Both the position numbers and the translations under genes were made by a program. Positions 27,888 to 37,949 of a DNA stretch of 64,000 nt are shown piece by piece. The notes beneath the pieces are model-generated. The model saw nothing but the letters and a program-made list of their open reading frames with translations, ran no database searches and was not told the DNA's origin. Numbering within the stretch: position 1 is the first letter of the stretch; each line of letters opens with the position of its first letter. The stretch lies in NCBI GenBank assembly GCA_933207985.1, contig OW240915.1, positions 263,654,413 to 263,718,412 on the forward strand. Direction: 5' to 3'. Origin of the DNA: Pelobates cultripes (taxonomy: Eukaryota > Chordata > Amphibia > Anura > Pelobatidae).

Positions 27888-27920
27888 GATTTTTTCATCT
27901 TTTATAGAGTGTGCTTTTTT
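26690..27920. mobile_element. Foldback DNA element split by a MITE
   Basis: Long imperfect inverted termini: the left arm about 26697-26860 and the right arm about 27718-27915 share TGGAATACAAGT, AAAGCCTAACCC, CCCCTATGTAA and the outer CACACTCTA as reverse complements. No transposase is present. The T2-type MITE at 27108-27612 is nested in the middle. Confidence 0.7.
27108..27612. mobile_element. T2-type MITE nested in the foldback element
   Basis: TTAAAGGAACACTATAGAGC on the left and GTGACTATAGGGTCCCTTTAA on the right, with TTAA at both ends. It shares the CCTCCCTAAATATAG and TCTGCATGCAGAGG wording with the copies at 8326 and 52173. Confidence 0.8.
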
Positions 27921-28146
27921 TTTTTCTATCTACTAATGATTTACTCGACAGCACAGGAAAAATGCCACAACTCCTGGATTTAAATGGTTTGCAAGAAAGT
28001 TTACCAACAGAGCATTGTCAATTGAACAATTCTATACATTTTCTTGAAAAATATTTTATAAAACACAGCTCTGTAGATGAAGTAACAGTTTTATAGAAAA
28101 CAAACATTAGGTGTAGATCGGTACACATTAAGGTTCAAGGACATTA

Positions 28147-28284
<138 letters not shown>

Positions 28285-29556
28285 CTAAAAATAATGACAT
28301 TTTTAAATAAAAGCATACGTTTGAACCCTGAAAATCATGGAAGTGCAATTGAGCAAGGGAGTACCATCGCAGCACTACAACACAAATGTAAAAATAGGAA
28401 CAGATAGGCATTCTATACATAAAAAAAATAAAAGAATTGTTAAATATCCTGCTTTGTAGAAACAAATCTTCATAATAAAAAGAGAAGCAAAAATGTATAT
28501 GGGCAAAATACCTATATAAAAAGTAGCATGGAAAAGAAAAATACAAACCTGCAAATAATTAATGTTCTGTAAGATGAACAAGCATGCCCAGATTACTATA
28601 ATACATGACGAAGAAGATGGGGGATGGGGGAGTTTCTAATACAAACTTGCTAACACGGTGCAAGAGGGAAGAGAGGCCTGCCATGTAGGGTGAAAGAATT
28701 ACCCATTTATATCTTGGCTGTGGTAATCTTCAATTGTTGAAAAAAAAAAAAAGGAATAGGACTTAAAGGGCTAAAGTTAATTTTGCATTAAAAGTAGAAA
28801 TTAGCACATGGAATTGTGGTAGTGAATGGTTTAATATTCTTAATAGTCCTCCTTGAAACCATTTAAGAACTAGCTTAGACAATCAGTATCTGATCATCTC
28901 ACTAAACACCATCCAATCATTAATGCAGGAGCCAACAAACCAATTCTGCACAACTATCACACAACTACTCCCACTATCCTAAGGTCCACGACAGCTAGTG
29001 GTTTTGAACAACTATGGAGCAGCAGTTTAGACATTGCTAATCTAAATTAACCTTAAAAAGTATAATTTGCTTTCCAAAATGAGGAAGTGCTTATAAGGCC
29101 AATTTTTATTTATTTTAGATTTCTGGTTTATTTTAATTTGTAACGCATCTACATTTATGCCACAAATCAAAAGCACATGTATTAAAGAAGAAAAGCAATC
29201 CACACAGTCTACAAACTAAAGGTCTCTTAAATGAAAATGACATGCAGCGTTTATACTTTGAATGCTTGTAATCGACCATATTGTGAATACAATAAATACA
29301 AAAAAAATTCCTGTGGCAGAACTACAATTCCTTAATGCTGGTAAGGCATCATGGGTAAATTTTATAACAGCTGGGGTTCTAATGAAGGACAAAGTTCAAG
29401 CAATGGGAAGACAAATTCAGAATTGTAGGGTCTCTGTAAAAAACTGAGATTCCAGTCTGAGAAATATTTGGAAAAACAAGGTGTTGCTATAAAATAATAC
29501 TCTTTCAGAATCACACACAATTTTAAATACTATAAGACATTAAAATAAGGCCTTAC
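28285..29556 (-). other. NSMAF: NSMAF intron 11
   Basis: AT-rich intron without a recognised repeat family or exon. There are a few A-rich runs (28740-28752) and no other structure. Confidence 0.6.
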
Positions 29557-29628
29557 CACAGGCATCAACATATGTCTTCTCTTATATATTCGACGGATAT
29601 CTGGAAGACTAATGTAAACCACAGGTTT
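29557..29628 (-). CDS. NSMAF: NSMAF coding exon 11 (GRAM end)
   Basis: Reads [20 protein letters not shown] then LMPV (human [24 protein letters not shown]). The acceptor is TTTTGTAG, and only 13 intron bases separate the exon from the end of the DIRS element at 29642. Donor GTAAGG. Confidence 0.97.
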
Positions 29629-29641
29629 CTACAAAATACAG

Positions 29642-29840
29642 AATTAGAGATTATTCTAGCGTCAGTGACCTAATAATCTAAATTTTATTAAAGACAGGAG
29701 GCGAATATTTGCTTTACTTCCTTTACTGTTCCTCCCAGCAGCAAAGAAACAGTTAACAGATTGAAAAAAAGAAACAACCAATCATAACACATCTAGTCAT
29801 TAATAAGTGGCTGTGAAACTCCTCCCAATTCCTCTTTCTT
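29642..29840 (-). repeat. DIRS 3' inverted terminal repeat with extension
   Basis: Its inner part (about 29709-29840) is the inverse of 34543-34675. The outer part (29642-29700) differs from the other end and instead matches the internal complementary region. The outer end is next to NSMAF exon 11. Confidence 0.9.
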
Positions 29841-30236
29841 CATGTAGCCAGAGTGATGTCAACCATGTAAACTGGAACGAATAATCTTAACGAAACTGGA
29901 AGTTGGGACAACATATCCTCAACGATGTCGCCATGCAGAGGGGTGAAGGCTCTTTCACACTAGAAAAAAAAAAGAGAAACTCGTGAAAGTATGGTGTGAT
30001 TGGCAAGGTGTCTACATACAAATGCCTAGTTTGAAAATGTTTTAATGAAAAACTTCTGGAGTATTACACATATCCCTAGTCATATCTATGTGGATGAAAG
30101 AATGAGTTTAAGAACCAAAAACCAAAACTACAGCAGTATGAACACCCTACCTGTGTATCCCATTCTGGAAGAAAAAGGGAGGGGGACGTGCGAAAGAAAA
30201 AGAACAAAACGAAACCTGAGCGCACGTAGGGTGGGA

Positions 30237-30336
30237 AAATATTCGCCTCCTGTCTTTAATAAAATTTAGATTATTAGGTCACTGACGCTAGAATAATCTC
30301 TAATTTTATGGCAAGACAGGAGGCTTCATATTTGCT
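30237..30336 (-). repeat. DIRS internal complementary region (circle junction)
   Basis: 30237-30305 is a perfect reverse complement of 29642-29710 (69 bases). 30302-30336 is a perfect reverse complement of 34671-34705 (35 bases). The two segments overlap on AATT at 30302-30305. It follows directly after the YR frame, the usual DIRS position. Confidence 0.95.
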
Positions 30337-30339
30337 GTT

Positions 30340-31287
30340 TTAACGCCCAGAGAGTAAATGAAAACCCGGATGAGCTTGAGGCCGGAAATAAAACGTACGA
30401 AAGGTAGATTCCCTTGACCAATCTGCCGAGGTCAAAATATCCGAAAGGGAACTCCCAGAGGTAAAGGCGGAGGATGCGGCCGCGCCCCGTACTGAATGGG
30501 CGCCAAAGGGCGGCTCTACGCCCGCAAGGCGGAGGAGCCACCTGATCCACCGAGCAATAGTGGGACAAGACACCGGACGGTGAGGACGAACGTAGGACAC
30601 AAAAAGAGGTCCCGACGGGGGCCGAAGCGGCGTTGTAAGAGTAATGTACCGTTGTAAACAAAGGGCAACACACAGAGAAGGTCTGTCTGGGAAGTATGGA
30701 TAAAAGACGGAGGATGTTGGAATCTTAGTGCGACGGACAACAGAGAAGCGTACTCCCTCGGGAGTGAAAGTAATTGCATGAAGGTCGAAGGCTTTGATGT
30801 CGGAAACCCGACGTAGAGAAATCAAGCAAAGTAGCAGGGCTAACTTGGCAGAGAGTTGGCGTAAGGATAGCTCTGAGTTGGGAGGCCAGGTCTCCAGAAA
30901 GGATAAGACTTGTGCCACATCCCAAAAATGGGTGTAACGGGGTGCCGGAGGTCTGGAAAGACGGATACCCCGTAGGAGCCTGCACACGGAAGGGTGTTGT
31001 CCGACAGGGAGTGTATTGATCGGACTATGAGCAGCCGAGATGGCAGAGCGGAAAAGGTTTATAGTACGATAAGATTTGCCACCGTCAAAAAGAGAGGACA
31101 GAAAATTCATAATATTCACCAGAGTCGTTGAAAAGGGATCAATATCCCTTTCCAAACACCAGCGAGCCCAGGCTGACCACGCCGAAAGGTATGACTTTCG
31201 GGTGCCTGGGGCCCATGAATCCCAGAGGAGGTTGCGAGCTGAGCCTGAAAGGCCCGGGACGAACCAGGATCCCCTGAAACGGTCCAG
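30340..31287 (-). CDS. DIRS tyrosine recombinase
   Basis: The last about 315 codons of a longer open frame form a phage-integrase-type recombinase. The SAM-like N-terminal part includes WAPGTRKSYLSAWSAW. The catalytic part includes ISLRRVSDIKAF (first Arg), AHSVRGAAAS (His-x-x-Arg) and SRESTFRTFYF (nucleophile Tyr near 30390). This enzyme integrates DIRS circles by site-specific recombination instead of an integrase. The frame is intact to its stop at the internal complementary region. It overlaps the end of the RT frame by about 170 bases, as in other DIRS elements. It may still be functional, but this is untested. Confidence 0.85.
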   Translation of the reverse strand: MDRFRGSWFVPGLSGSARNLLWDSWAPGTRKSYLSAWSAWARWCLERDIDPFSTTLVNIMNFLSSLFDGGKSYRTINLFRSAISAAHSPINTLPVGQHPSVCRLLRGIRLSRPPAPRYTHFWDVAQVLSFLETWPPNSELSLRQLSAKLALLLCLISLRRVSDIKAFDLHAITFTPEGVRFSVVRRTKIPTSSVFYPYFPDRPSLCVALCLQRYITLTTPLRPPSGPLFVSYVRPHRPVSCPTIARWIRWLLRLAGVEPPFGAHSVRGAAASSAFTSGSSLSDILTSADWSRESTFRTFYFRPQAHPGFHLLSGR

Positions 31288-32384
31288 GCCACCAGTTGGA
31301 GGTGTCCCTGGATGGCCAGGGGATGATATGCTCCGAATGGATCTCTGAGAAGGTCTGGGGTGAGGGGTAAAAGCAGAGGGTAGTCTGTGGACATCTCTAA
31401 GAGGTTGGGGTACCAGGGTTGGGCTCTCCAGAGGGGAGTTATTAACAGGATCCCGACTCCCAGAATCCTGAGACGGTGTAGAGTGCGAGGGATCAGGGAG
31501 AACGGTGGGAAGGCGTATGCTCCTGTCAAAGGCCAGGGTTGTAGAAAAGCGTCTACGGCTTGGGACAGCGGACCAAGGTTTTGTAAGAGACATTTGGTCA
31601 TATTTGTATGTTTCCGAAGCGTATTGGGGTCTTGTGCCATGATCAATATATCGTCTAGGTAGACGATGGACCGGACCCCTTGGGATCGGAGAAGAGCCAT
31701 AACTGGCTTCATTAACTTGGTGAAACACCAAGGGGCGGATGAGAGACCAAAAGGGAGGCAGGTGAACTGCCAAAGCTCTTGAAGCCATATGAACTGGAGG
31801 AAAGGGCGGTGACAGGGCGCAATCGGTACCGTAAGGTAGGCATCCCTGAGGTCGAAACGGGAGAACCAGTCTCCCTCGCAAAGAAGGTCTCGGAGTAAGT
31901 GTATGCCCTCCATCTTGAAGTGCCTGTACACAATGAATTGGTTTAGCCCTCTCAGATTGATGATGGGGCGAAAATCGTTTGACTTTTTTCGAACCAGAAA
32001 GATGTTGCTGACAAATCTGAGGGGGGATGAAGAGGGTTCGATTGCGCCCTTGTCTCTGAGTTTGCAGAGTTCTGCATGTAAGGCGGTGGTGTCCGGCTGG
32101 GACATCCGTATGGGAGGGGGCAGTGAGTCCTGTATGGGGTCGGTGATGAAATCCATAAGAAAACCTGAAACAGTCTGAAGGATCCAAGGATCCTGAGTGA
32201 GAAGGGACCACTGTGGGAAAAAACAAGTTAAACGGCCTGCAATACGTATTAGAGAATAAGGTAGGTGCATTACCTTGAGCAGATCGACCCCGGAGAGAAG
32301 CAGAGCCACGTCCTCTGATTGATCCTCTGTTGGTAAACAGTTGTCTATGATAGGGACGGGCATAACCAGGGTTCCAAGGTTCAC
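31116..32384 (-). pseudogene. DIRS reverse transcriptase frame, RNase H missing
   Basis: A 422-codon frame. RT motifs: LRDKGAIEPSSSPLRFVSN (about 109-127), RFDLRDAYLTVPI with the first catalytic Asp near residue 178, LPFGLSSAPWCFTK (about 210-223) and VYLDDILI with the Asp pair at about 244-245. After residue about 270 the sequence goes straight to AVDAFLQPWPLTGAYAFPPF, which in complete DIRS elements follows RNase H. The RT thumb, RNase H and methyltransferase-like domain are therefore absent, with a junction near 31574. The first about 33 codons overlap the gag tail in another frame. This copy cannot complete reverse transcription alone. Confidence 0.82.
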
Positions 32385-33567
32385 TTGGTCGAGGCCTGTA
32401 GCCGTTGAAGGCAGACCTGCCGGTAGCTCGGCCTCTGTGGCGACCGGCTCTGCCAGAGAAACGGCTGGTTCGAAACACCCTGCGAAGGGAGGTCTGGGCC
32501 TTGTTCAGTGAGGTGAATACAGATACGTGTCTGTTGAGGTCCCGCATGAACTGGTCCCCAAATAGGAGGCCGTTGGCCTCTGGGCCGAGTTCTTTGGAAC
32601 CCAAATCTGCCAATTTTGCGTCTATTTTATATAGCGCAGCTTTCCTTCTTTCAGTGGACATAGCCACGTTAGCATTCCCCAAAAGACACAGGGCTCTTTG
32701 GGCTCATTCACGTACCAAGTGTGGGTCCAAGGTACCTTCAACAATGGCATCATCTGCCAAGATAAAAATCTGGATAATGGGGCCAGCAATATCCAATAAT
32801 TTGTCCTGGACTGTTTTGAGGCCCTGTTCCAGGCCTTTGCGTGGGTCTTTTCCTGACTTGCTGAGGAAGGTAATGAGGAGTGGATCAAACTCGGGAGTTA
32901 GGGCGACCTTATCCGGAATTGTAGGTCGAGGGCATTCAGCCCGTAATTTGTTCCTGATCTCCTTCTCTAGCGGTTTTCTGAGCCACATTCTGCAAAATTG
33001 AGCAATATGGCTAGGTGGTGCCCATTCAGCGGACCGGGGGTGTTTGATTATTCTAGGATCAAACAGGGGTTGGCCGTTACCATCCAGCAGGATGTCAGTT
33101 AAAGGATCCTTATTTTGTGATGGATTAGTGGGCATGGGGCTAACCACGAATGGCTTGGTGTAGGATTCCTTGACATACCTAGAATTACCCAGGTCTTCTT
33201 CGTCCGAGTACCCTGCACAGTACTCGTCTACGACCTGTAGGTCGTGTGCTGTGGAACCCTCTAAGGGATCCAATAATGGAAGGCTTGAGGAGGGAAGTGA
33301 CAGTCTAGCATTTTTGGCAGGTGCCTTGCCTTTACCGGCGGAGACACTGTTGCCCTTCCAGGGACGCTTGCGCGGAGCCCCGTCATGGTCAGAATCGTGA
33401 GACTCTTCTGAGTCGGAAATATTTAATGCAGTAGTTGGCCTTGGAGCAGGTTTAGCCTGTTCGTGGTAAGCCGCAATAGCTTTGGGCATGGATTCCGCTA
33501 TTGCTGAAAAAAGCCAGGATTTTAATTCAGCAGAGACAGTGTCCTGTTGTTCAGACATTATTAACAA
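32285..33567 (-). pseudogene. DIRS gag-like ORF with one internal stop
   Basis: Start candidates are at 33567 and 33558 (MSEQQDTVS). The frame runs to a TGA just after LDPHLVRE near 32704 and continues in the same frame to an Arg-rich tail (SGRAGRHRGRATGRS, GRGSASLRGRS) ending around 32280. A TGA in a CpG-type Arg context suggests decay from CGA. The first part holds an acidic/basic linker (NISDSEESHDSDHDG) as in other DIRS Gag proteins. The frame then stays open without meaning through the RT region and becomes the YR frame. Confidence 0.75.
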
Positions 33568-33599
33568 ACTTGAAACACAAAAATAATAAACTTAAAATT

Positions 33600-33885
33600 G
33601 TAAGACAGGGGGTCACCCTGTGGGGATGTAGCAGGGGGTCACCCTGACAATAACTGGGGGTCACCCAGGAATAAAAAAGGGGGTCACCCTTATAGTTAAG
33701 TTTGGGGGTCACCCAAACAAGCAAATGGGGGTTGCCCAAGATGCAAAGAAAAAAGTGGAGTCACCCACTGCAATGTCACTGAGACACAAATTAATGGAAA
33801 GCTAGGTAGCAAACGGAGCCCTTAAGGTACCGCTGTAACCACAAAAAACAGGGGTCACCTGTCATTAGCAAGAGGGTCAACCTTG
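33600..33885. repeat. GGGTCACCC array in the DIRS leader
   Basis: Five exact GGGGTCACCC-type palindromic words between 33608 and 33716, about 24 bases apart, with degenerate copies near 33729, 33758, 33851 and 33873. They lie between the gag start and the 5' ITR. Confidence 0.9.
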
Positions 33886-34259
33886 TGGCAGAAAGTGTTT
33901 GGCCTGATGTCGGTGATGGCAGGAAAAAAACACTTTAAAGTTTGTGAACAGAACCTGTGTGAAGTAAAATAGGGGATTTTTAGAATAAAATAAAAAATAA
34001 AACAAATAATATGTGTATATATATGATAGAGAATAAAGTACTTACCTTAACTGGCATGCAAAGAAAAGGTGGAAATACACCTTTAAAATTCGAATGAGAT
34101 CACTTTGTGAGAAACTGACAGGCAGAGAACCGTTAGTGAGGTAAACTGCCGCACAGTGAAAATGGCCGCCGGCTAGTGCAGAGGCGGAGCCTGCGCTTTG
34201 ATGAAAAAAACGCGGGAAGCAGGTACAGAGAGACCCTGCTGTGTGAGAGCTGACAGGCA

Positions 34260-34415
34260 ATAAACAAAGCCGCGATCAGATCGCGGTCGGCGGAAAGGAA
34301 AACGCCGTGGGTGGTGGAGGGAAGCCACGGGCTAATAAGCGGGGAAAATGTAAACAAAGCCGCGGTTAAATCGCGGTCGGCAAGAAGATCGCCGTGGGTG
34401 GTGTAAAAAGGGGAA
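34260..34415. repeat. Tandem duplication with palindromes in the DIRS leader
   Basis: Two copies of an about 90-base unit start ACAAAGCCGCG. Each has a palindrome (GCCGCGATCAGATCGCGG and GCCGCGGTTAAATCGCGG) followed by TCGGC and GCCGTGGGTGGTG. Confidence 0.85.
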
Positions 34416-34542
34416 TAACCAAGGTCGGCCCCAGGAGAAAGGGGTAAAACAATATATAATTATGGACAGAAATAAATAAATTTAAATAAAAAATTCTTAT
34501 AAGGTCTGAAATCAGAATTGACTCACCTGGGAGGCAAGCAGC

Positions 34543-34705
34543 AAAGAAAGAGGAATTGGGAGGAGTTTCACAGTCACTTATTAATGACTAGATGTGTTAG
34601 GATTGGTTGTTTCTTTTTTTCAATCTGTTAACTGTTTCTTTGCTGCTGGGAGGAACAGTAAAGGAAGTAAAGCAAATATGAAGCCTCCTGTCTTGCCATA
34701 AAATT
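34543..34705 (-). repeat. DIRS 5' inverted terminal repeat
   Basis: Its inner part is the inverse of 29709-29840, and its outer end GACAGGAGGCTTCATATTTG (on the - strand) matches the internal complementary region. It ends AATT at 34702-34705, before intron sequence CAAACATTCC. Confidence 0.93.
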
Positions 34706-34945
34706 CAAACATTCCATAAATGCATGTTAAGCAGTTTGAGAGAAATTATTTAGTTTAAGTGGAAATACTTAAACCTTTTCCATACTTTTATCTTCATAAT
34801 ACCACTCCCCAAATTGCCATGTTAATGCAATGTTTATTTAATATGGATCTATGTACACACAAATATATAATAACACACATACATTCTTTTATTACCACTT
34901 AGAATAGTGTTAAGCATTTAACATCTCCTAAATCAATTAAAACTA

Positions 34946-35484
34946 TTAAAGTGATACTATAGTCACGAAAACAACCTAAGCTTAACAAAGCAGTTTTTGT
35001 GTATAGATCATGCCTCTGCAGTTTCACTGCTCAATTTACTACGGTTTTGGAGTTATAATCATTTTTGTTTCGGTTTATGCAGCCCTAGTCACACCTCCCT
35101 TGTCTGTAACGGACACAGCCTGCATGAAAACAAGATTGATTAATTTTCAATCAGATGTAACTTACTTTAAAAAAAGTTTGTTTCTCCTGCTCTGTAAATT
35201 TAACTTTAGGTACATGCAGGAAGCAAGCTATTAAAGCAGGGTATAAGAAAATATAAGTGAAACAGAATTTGCAAAAAAGGAAGTATAAGCATTAGAATAT
35301 TCTTTACAGGAAGGGTTTAGGAAGGCTGTGTGAGTCACATGCAGGGAGGTGTGCTAGGGCTGCATAAACAGTGATTTAACTCCTAAATAACAGAATCGAG
35401 CAGTGAGACTGCAGATGCATGATCTATATACCAAAACTACTTCACTGAGCTAAAGTTGTTTTGGTGACTACAGTGTCAGTTTAA
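34946..35484. mobile_element. T2-type MITE
   Basis: TTAAAGTGATACTATAGTC on the left and GACTACAGTGTCAGTTTAA on the right, with TTAA at both ends. It resembles 56285 onward (shared GATCATGCCTCTGCAG- or GATCTATA-type wording and CACACCTCCCT). It lies in NSMAF intron 10. Confidence 0.75.
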
Positions 35485-36052
35485 CACTTCTCCAATGCCA
35501 ACTGAAAATAATACCTATGTCTACCTGACATTATGTCCCAACAACTACCAGACAGACCCATCTGGGGATCCTTATGCAAAGCACACTTACATCATGACAC
35601 TGAGACACAGACTTCATTGACAAAGCATTCCCACCTGAATGTAGCGATCAGATGTGTTGCCAGAGGAAAATATTGAAGGGAATACAACTGATGTGCTATA
35701 GTTACTATGCCAGTAAGAAAGTGGTATTGGGTTCTCCTGTCACACTGCATGCAGCATTGATGCATGCTGTCTATACCATTGATTCTTTTATCATTTACTG
35801 AAAAATCCATTACATTTGCAAGCAATTCTGCTATTCTGTAATACAAGAAAAATAGTCTTGCTTGCAGAAAACAGCCTTATGGCAAGAATAAAATGCCACA
35901 TTGTTATAGTGTTTTGCCAAACATTTTTACTTATTTATACCTGAAGAGGGAAATGTGAAAAAGGAGGCACTCACTAACATCGCACTGCAGTGACTTTCAC
36001 ACCTAAAATCTACACACGAAGATCACAAACTAAACAAAAGACACCACCCTCA

Positions 36053-36229
<177 letters not shown>

Positions 36230-36541
36230 TCAACACCCCAGCCAATGTTCCATCACAGTTTTATAAACGTGTAAACATTTACCATGCAGTTCAAATCAGC
36301 CAAGCGAGAGAAAGTTGGAGAAAAATAAATAAATAAATAAATGCAACGAAATAAGGAAAGTTAAAAAAAAAAAACAAACAAAAAAAAACACCCAAAAGTA
36401 GACAACAGGAGCTGTGCAAATGAAGAAATGCTGAGGCTTTTTTTGAGCAATTAACCAATTGTTCCAAAAGTTCACTTTTTCAATTTAACTCCCACCATTT
36501 TCCCGTCACATAATGGCCAATAAGTGGTCATATTTACTTAC

Positions 36542-36594
36542 CTATTCTTATCAAATAATGTTCTGGCTAAACGTGACTGGAGAATTGCAGTTAT
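36542..36594 (-). CDS. NSMAF: NSMAF coding exon 9
   Basis: Reads ITAILQSRLARTLFDKN then AG (phase 2). It matches human ITAILQSRLARTSFDKN. Acceptor TTAG, donor GTAAGT. Confidence 0.96.
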
Positions 36595-36767
36595 CTAATA
36601 TGAAAAAATATATATATTTTTTTAATACACAACAACTTTACTGCTTCTAATACAGCCTAAATATACATATTACACTTCGAGAAGATATGCAAGAGAGCAG
36701 AAGGGATTCAGGCGATTTTACAGCTTAGCACCCAATGCTTTAGGCATCAATGACATTTTTAGCTTAC

Positions 36768-36815
36768 CATAGCAGTCTGATCTCCAAGCTTATCTAGGTA
36801 AGACGCTCTTTGAAG
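36768..36815 (-). CDS. NSMAF: NSMAF coding exon 8
   Basis: A 48-base exon reading LQRASYLDKLGDQTAM (human LHRASCLDKLGDQTAM), phase 0 at both ends. Acceptor TTCCAG, donor GTAAGC. Confidence 0.95.
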
Positions 36816-37528
36816 CTGGAAATTAGATCAAGTTTATAGATTAGTACCAAGGTAGAAGCAACTCGTGTTGAATACAAATTTACAATACCACTTCTTAAAA
36901 TCATTTTTCCTCCATATTTTTTATTGTTAGTTATTCAACCAGTGGATTAGTCAAACACTGACCAGGGTATCTTAGGCCAAACACAGCTGATCAGGAAAGG
37001 AGACCACATTCCCAATGTATTGAGTACAAACCATGTTAAATATTTATGCTTTACTAAATCCTGGTGTTACATTTTACAGTTTTACCTTCAGTAAATTGAT
37101 TAATATTTAGAAGTCTAAACTCTGCAATTCTTTTTTCAATACACTGCAATTTGGAATTAAAAAGAACGACAAGTTGCATGTCCAACTACAGATTCTCCAT
37201 TTTATTAAGATTTTTGATGTCACTAAGGGATAAGATAAGTCATATCCTCCCCAATTATGGTTCTAGAAGTTGGGGCTGGTCAACCTATAAGTGACAGTGC
37301 CCATAGGCTCTTTACACGATAACCACTACACTGAAAGCCCCTTTTGAAACCGGGGGTAAGTAGGTAAGAAAAATACACATTGATCATACAAATAGGGGGG
37401 GGGGGCACTGGAACACTATCAGCATAATATTTTGCAGGGGGTAATAATGAAAAGCATCAGAAAGATAGTCATTGTACAAATCTATACAGCAGCTAGCCTT
37501 TAAAGAAAATGCAAAAGTAAACCACTTT

Positions 37529-37605
37529 AAACCCCAGAAGGACCAAACTTCTGGAATAAAAGGGAATCATGACATGTCACACGTCATGTGTCCTTAAGGG
37601 GTTAA
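37529..37605. mobile_element. TTAA MITE, copy 2
   Basis: Matches 17377-17451 almost word for word (GGACCAAACTTCTGGAATAA, ACATGTCACACGTCATGTGT, CCTTAAGGGG), with TTAA on both sides. The left end has diverged to ACCCCAGAAGGACC. Confidence 0.85.
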
Positions 37606-37949
37606 AATTCAAACGTTTACTCTAAGTTGATGAACACAGCCCTAATCAGACACCTTAAATACAGCTAGTATGAAAGGTTAAAACAACCTTTGGAAGCCTG
37701 TAAGGTGCAGCTCTATGCAACCTCATTGAAGTCCAGAATGGCAGATAGGCTTTTAAAGCAAAATGTAGCCACAAATCTAAATACACAGTGAAATGTATTG
37801 CACCAAATAAGTGGATTGCATGTTCATCATAATATTCTGGGATTTTAGAAGTCACCTGTGAAGCACACAACAAGAGATTCTAGTAACAGGGCTTCCAACT
37901 AGAAATGGTAGGCTTACAGCATACTTCAACTTCAGAACAAAAAATACAC

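Larger units (their letters stand above)
29642..34705 (-). mobile_element. DIRS-type tyrosine-recombinase retrotransposon, about 5.06 kb
   Basis: On the - strand the order is 5' ITR (about 34543-34705), non-coding leader, gag, RT, tyrosine recombinase (YR), internal complementary region (30237-30336), 3' ITR (29642-29840). The ITRs are inverted copies over at least 130 bases with very few differences. The internal region pairs exactly with 29642-29710 through 30237-30305 and with 34671-34705 through 30302-30336, so both outer ends are represented there, as expected for DIRS. Both ends carry AATT and there is no longer target duplication. The element lies in NSMAF intron 10 in the sense direction. 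It is damaged: one stop in gag and loss of RNase H. Confidence 0.92.

Noticed and set aside
31288..32280. Middle part of the 780-codon - strand frame as a new protein
   Set aside because: It is the wrong-frame shadow of the DIRS RT; only the end (recombinase) and the start (gag tail) have meaning.
33600..33885. CRISPR-like array of evenly spaced words
   Set aside because: The repeats are only about 10 bases, spacing is irregular, and the setting is a eukaryotic retrotransposon leader.
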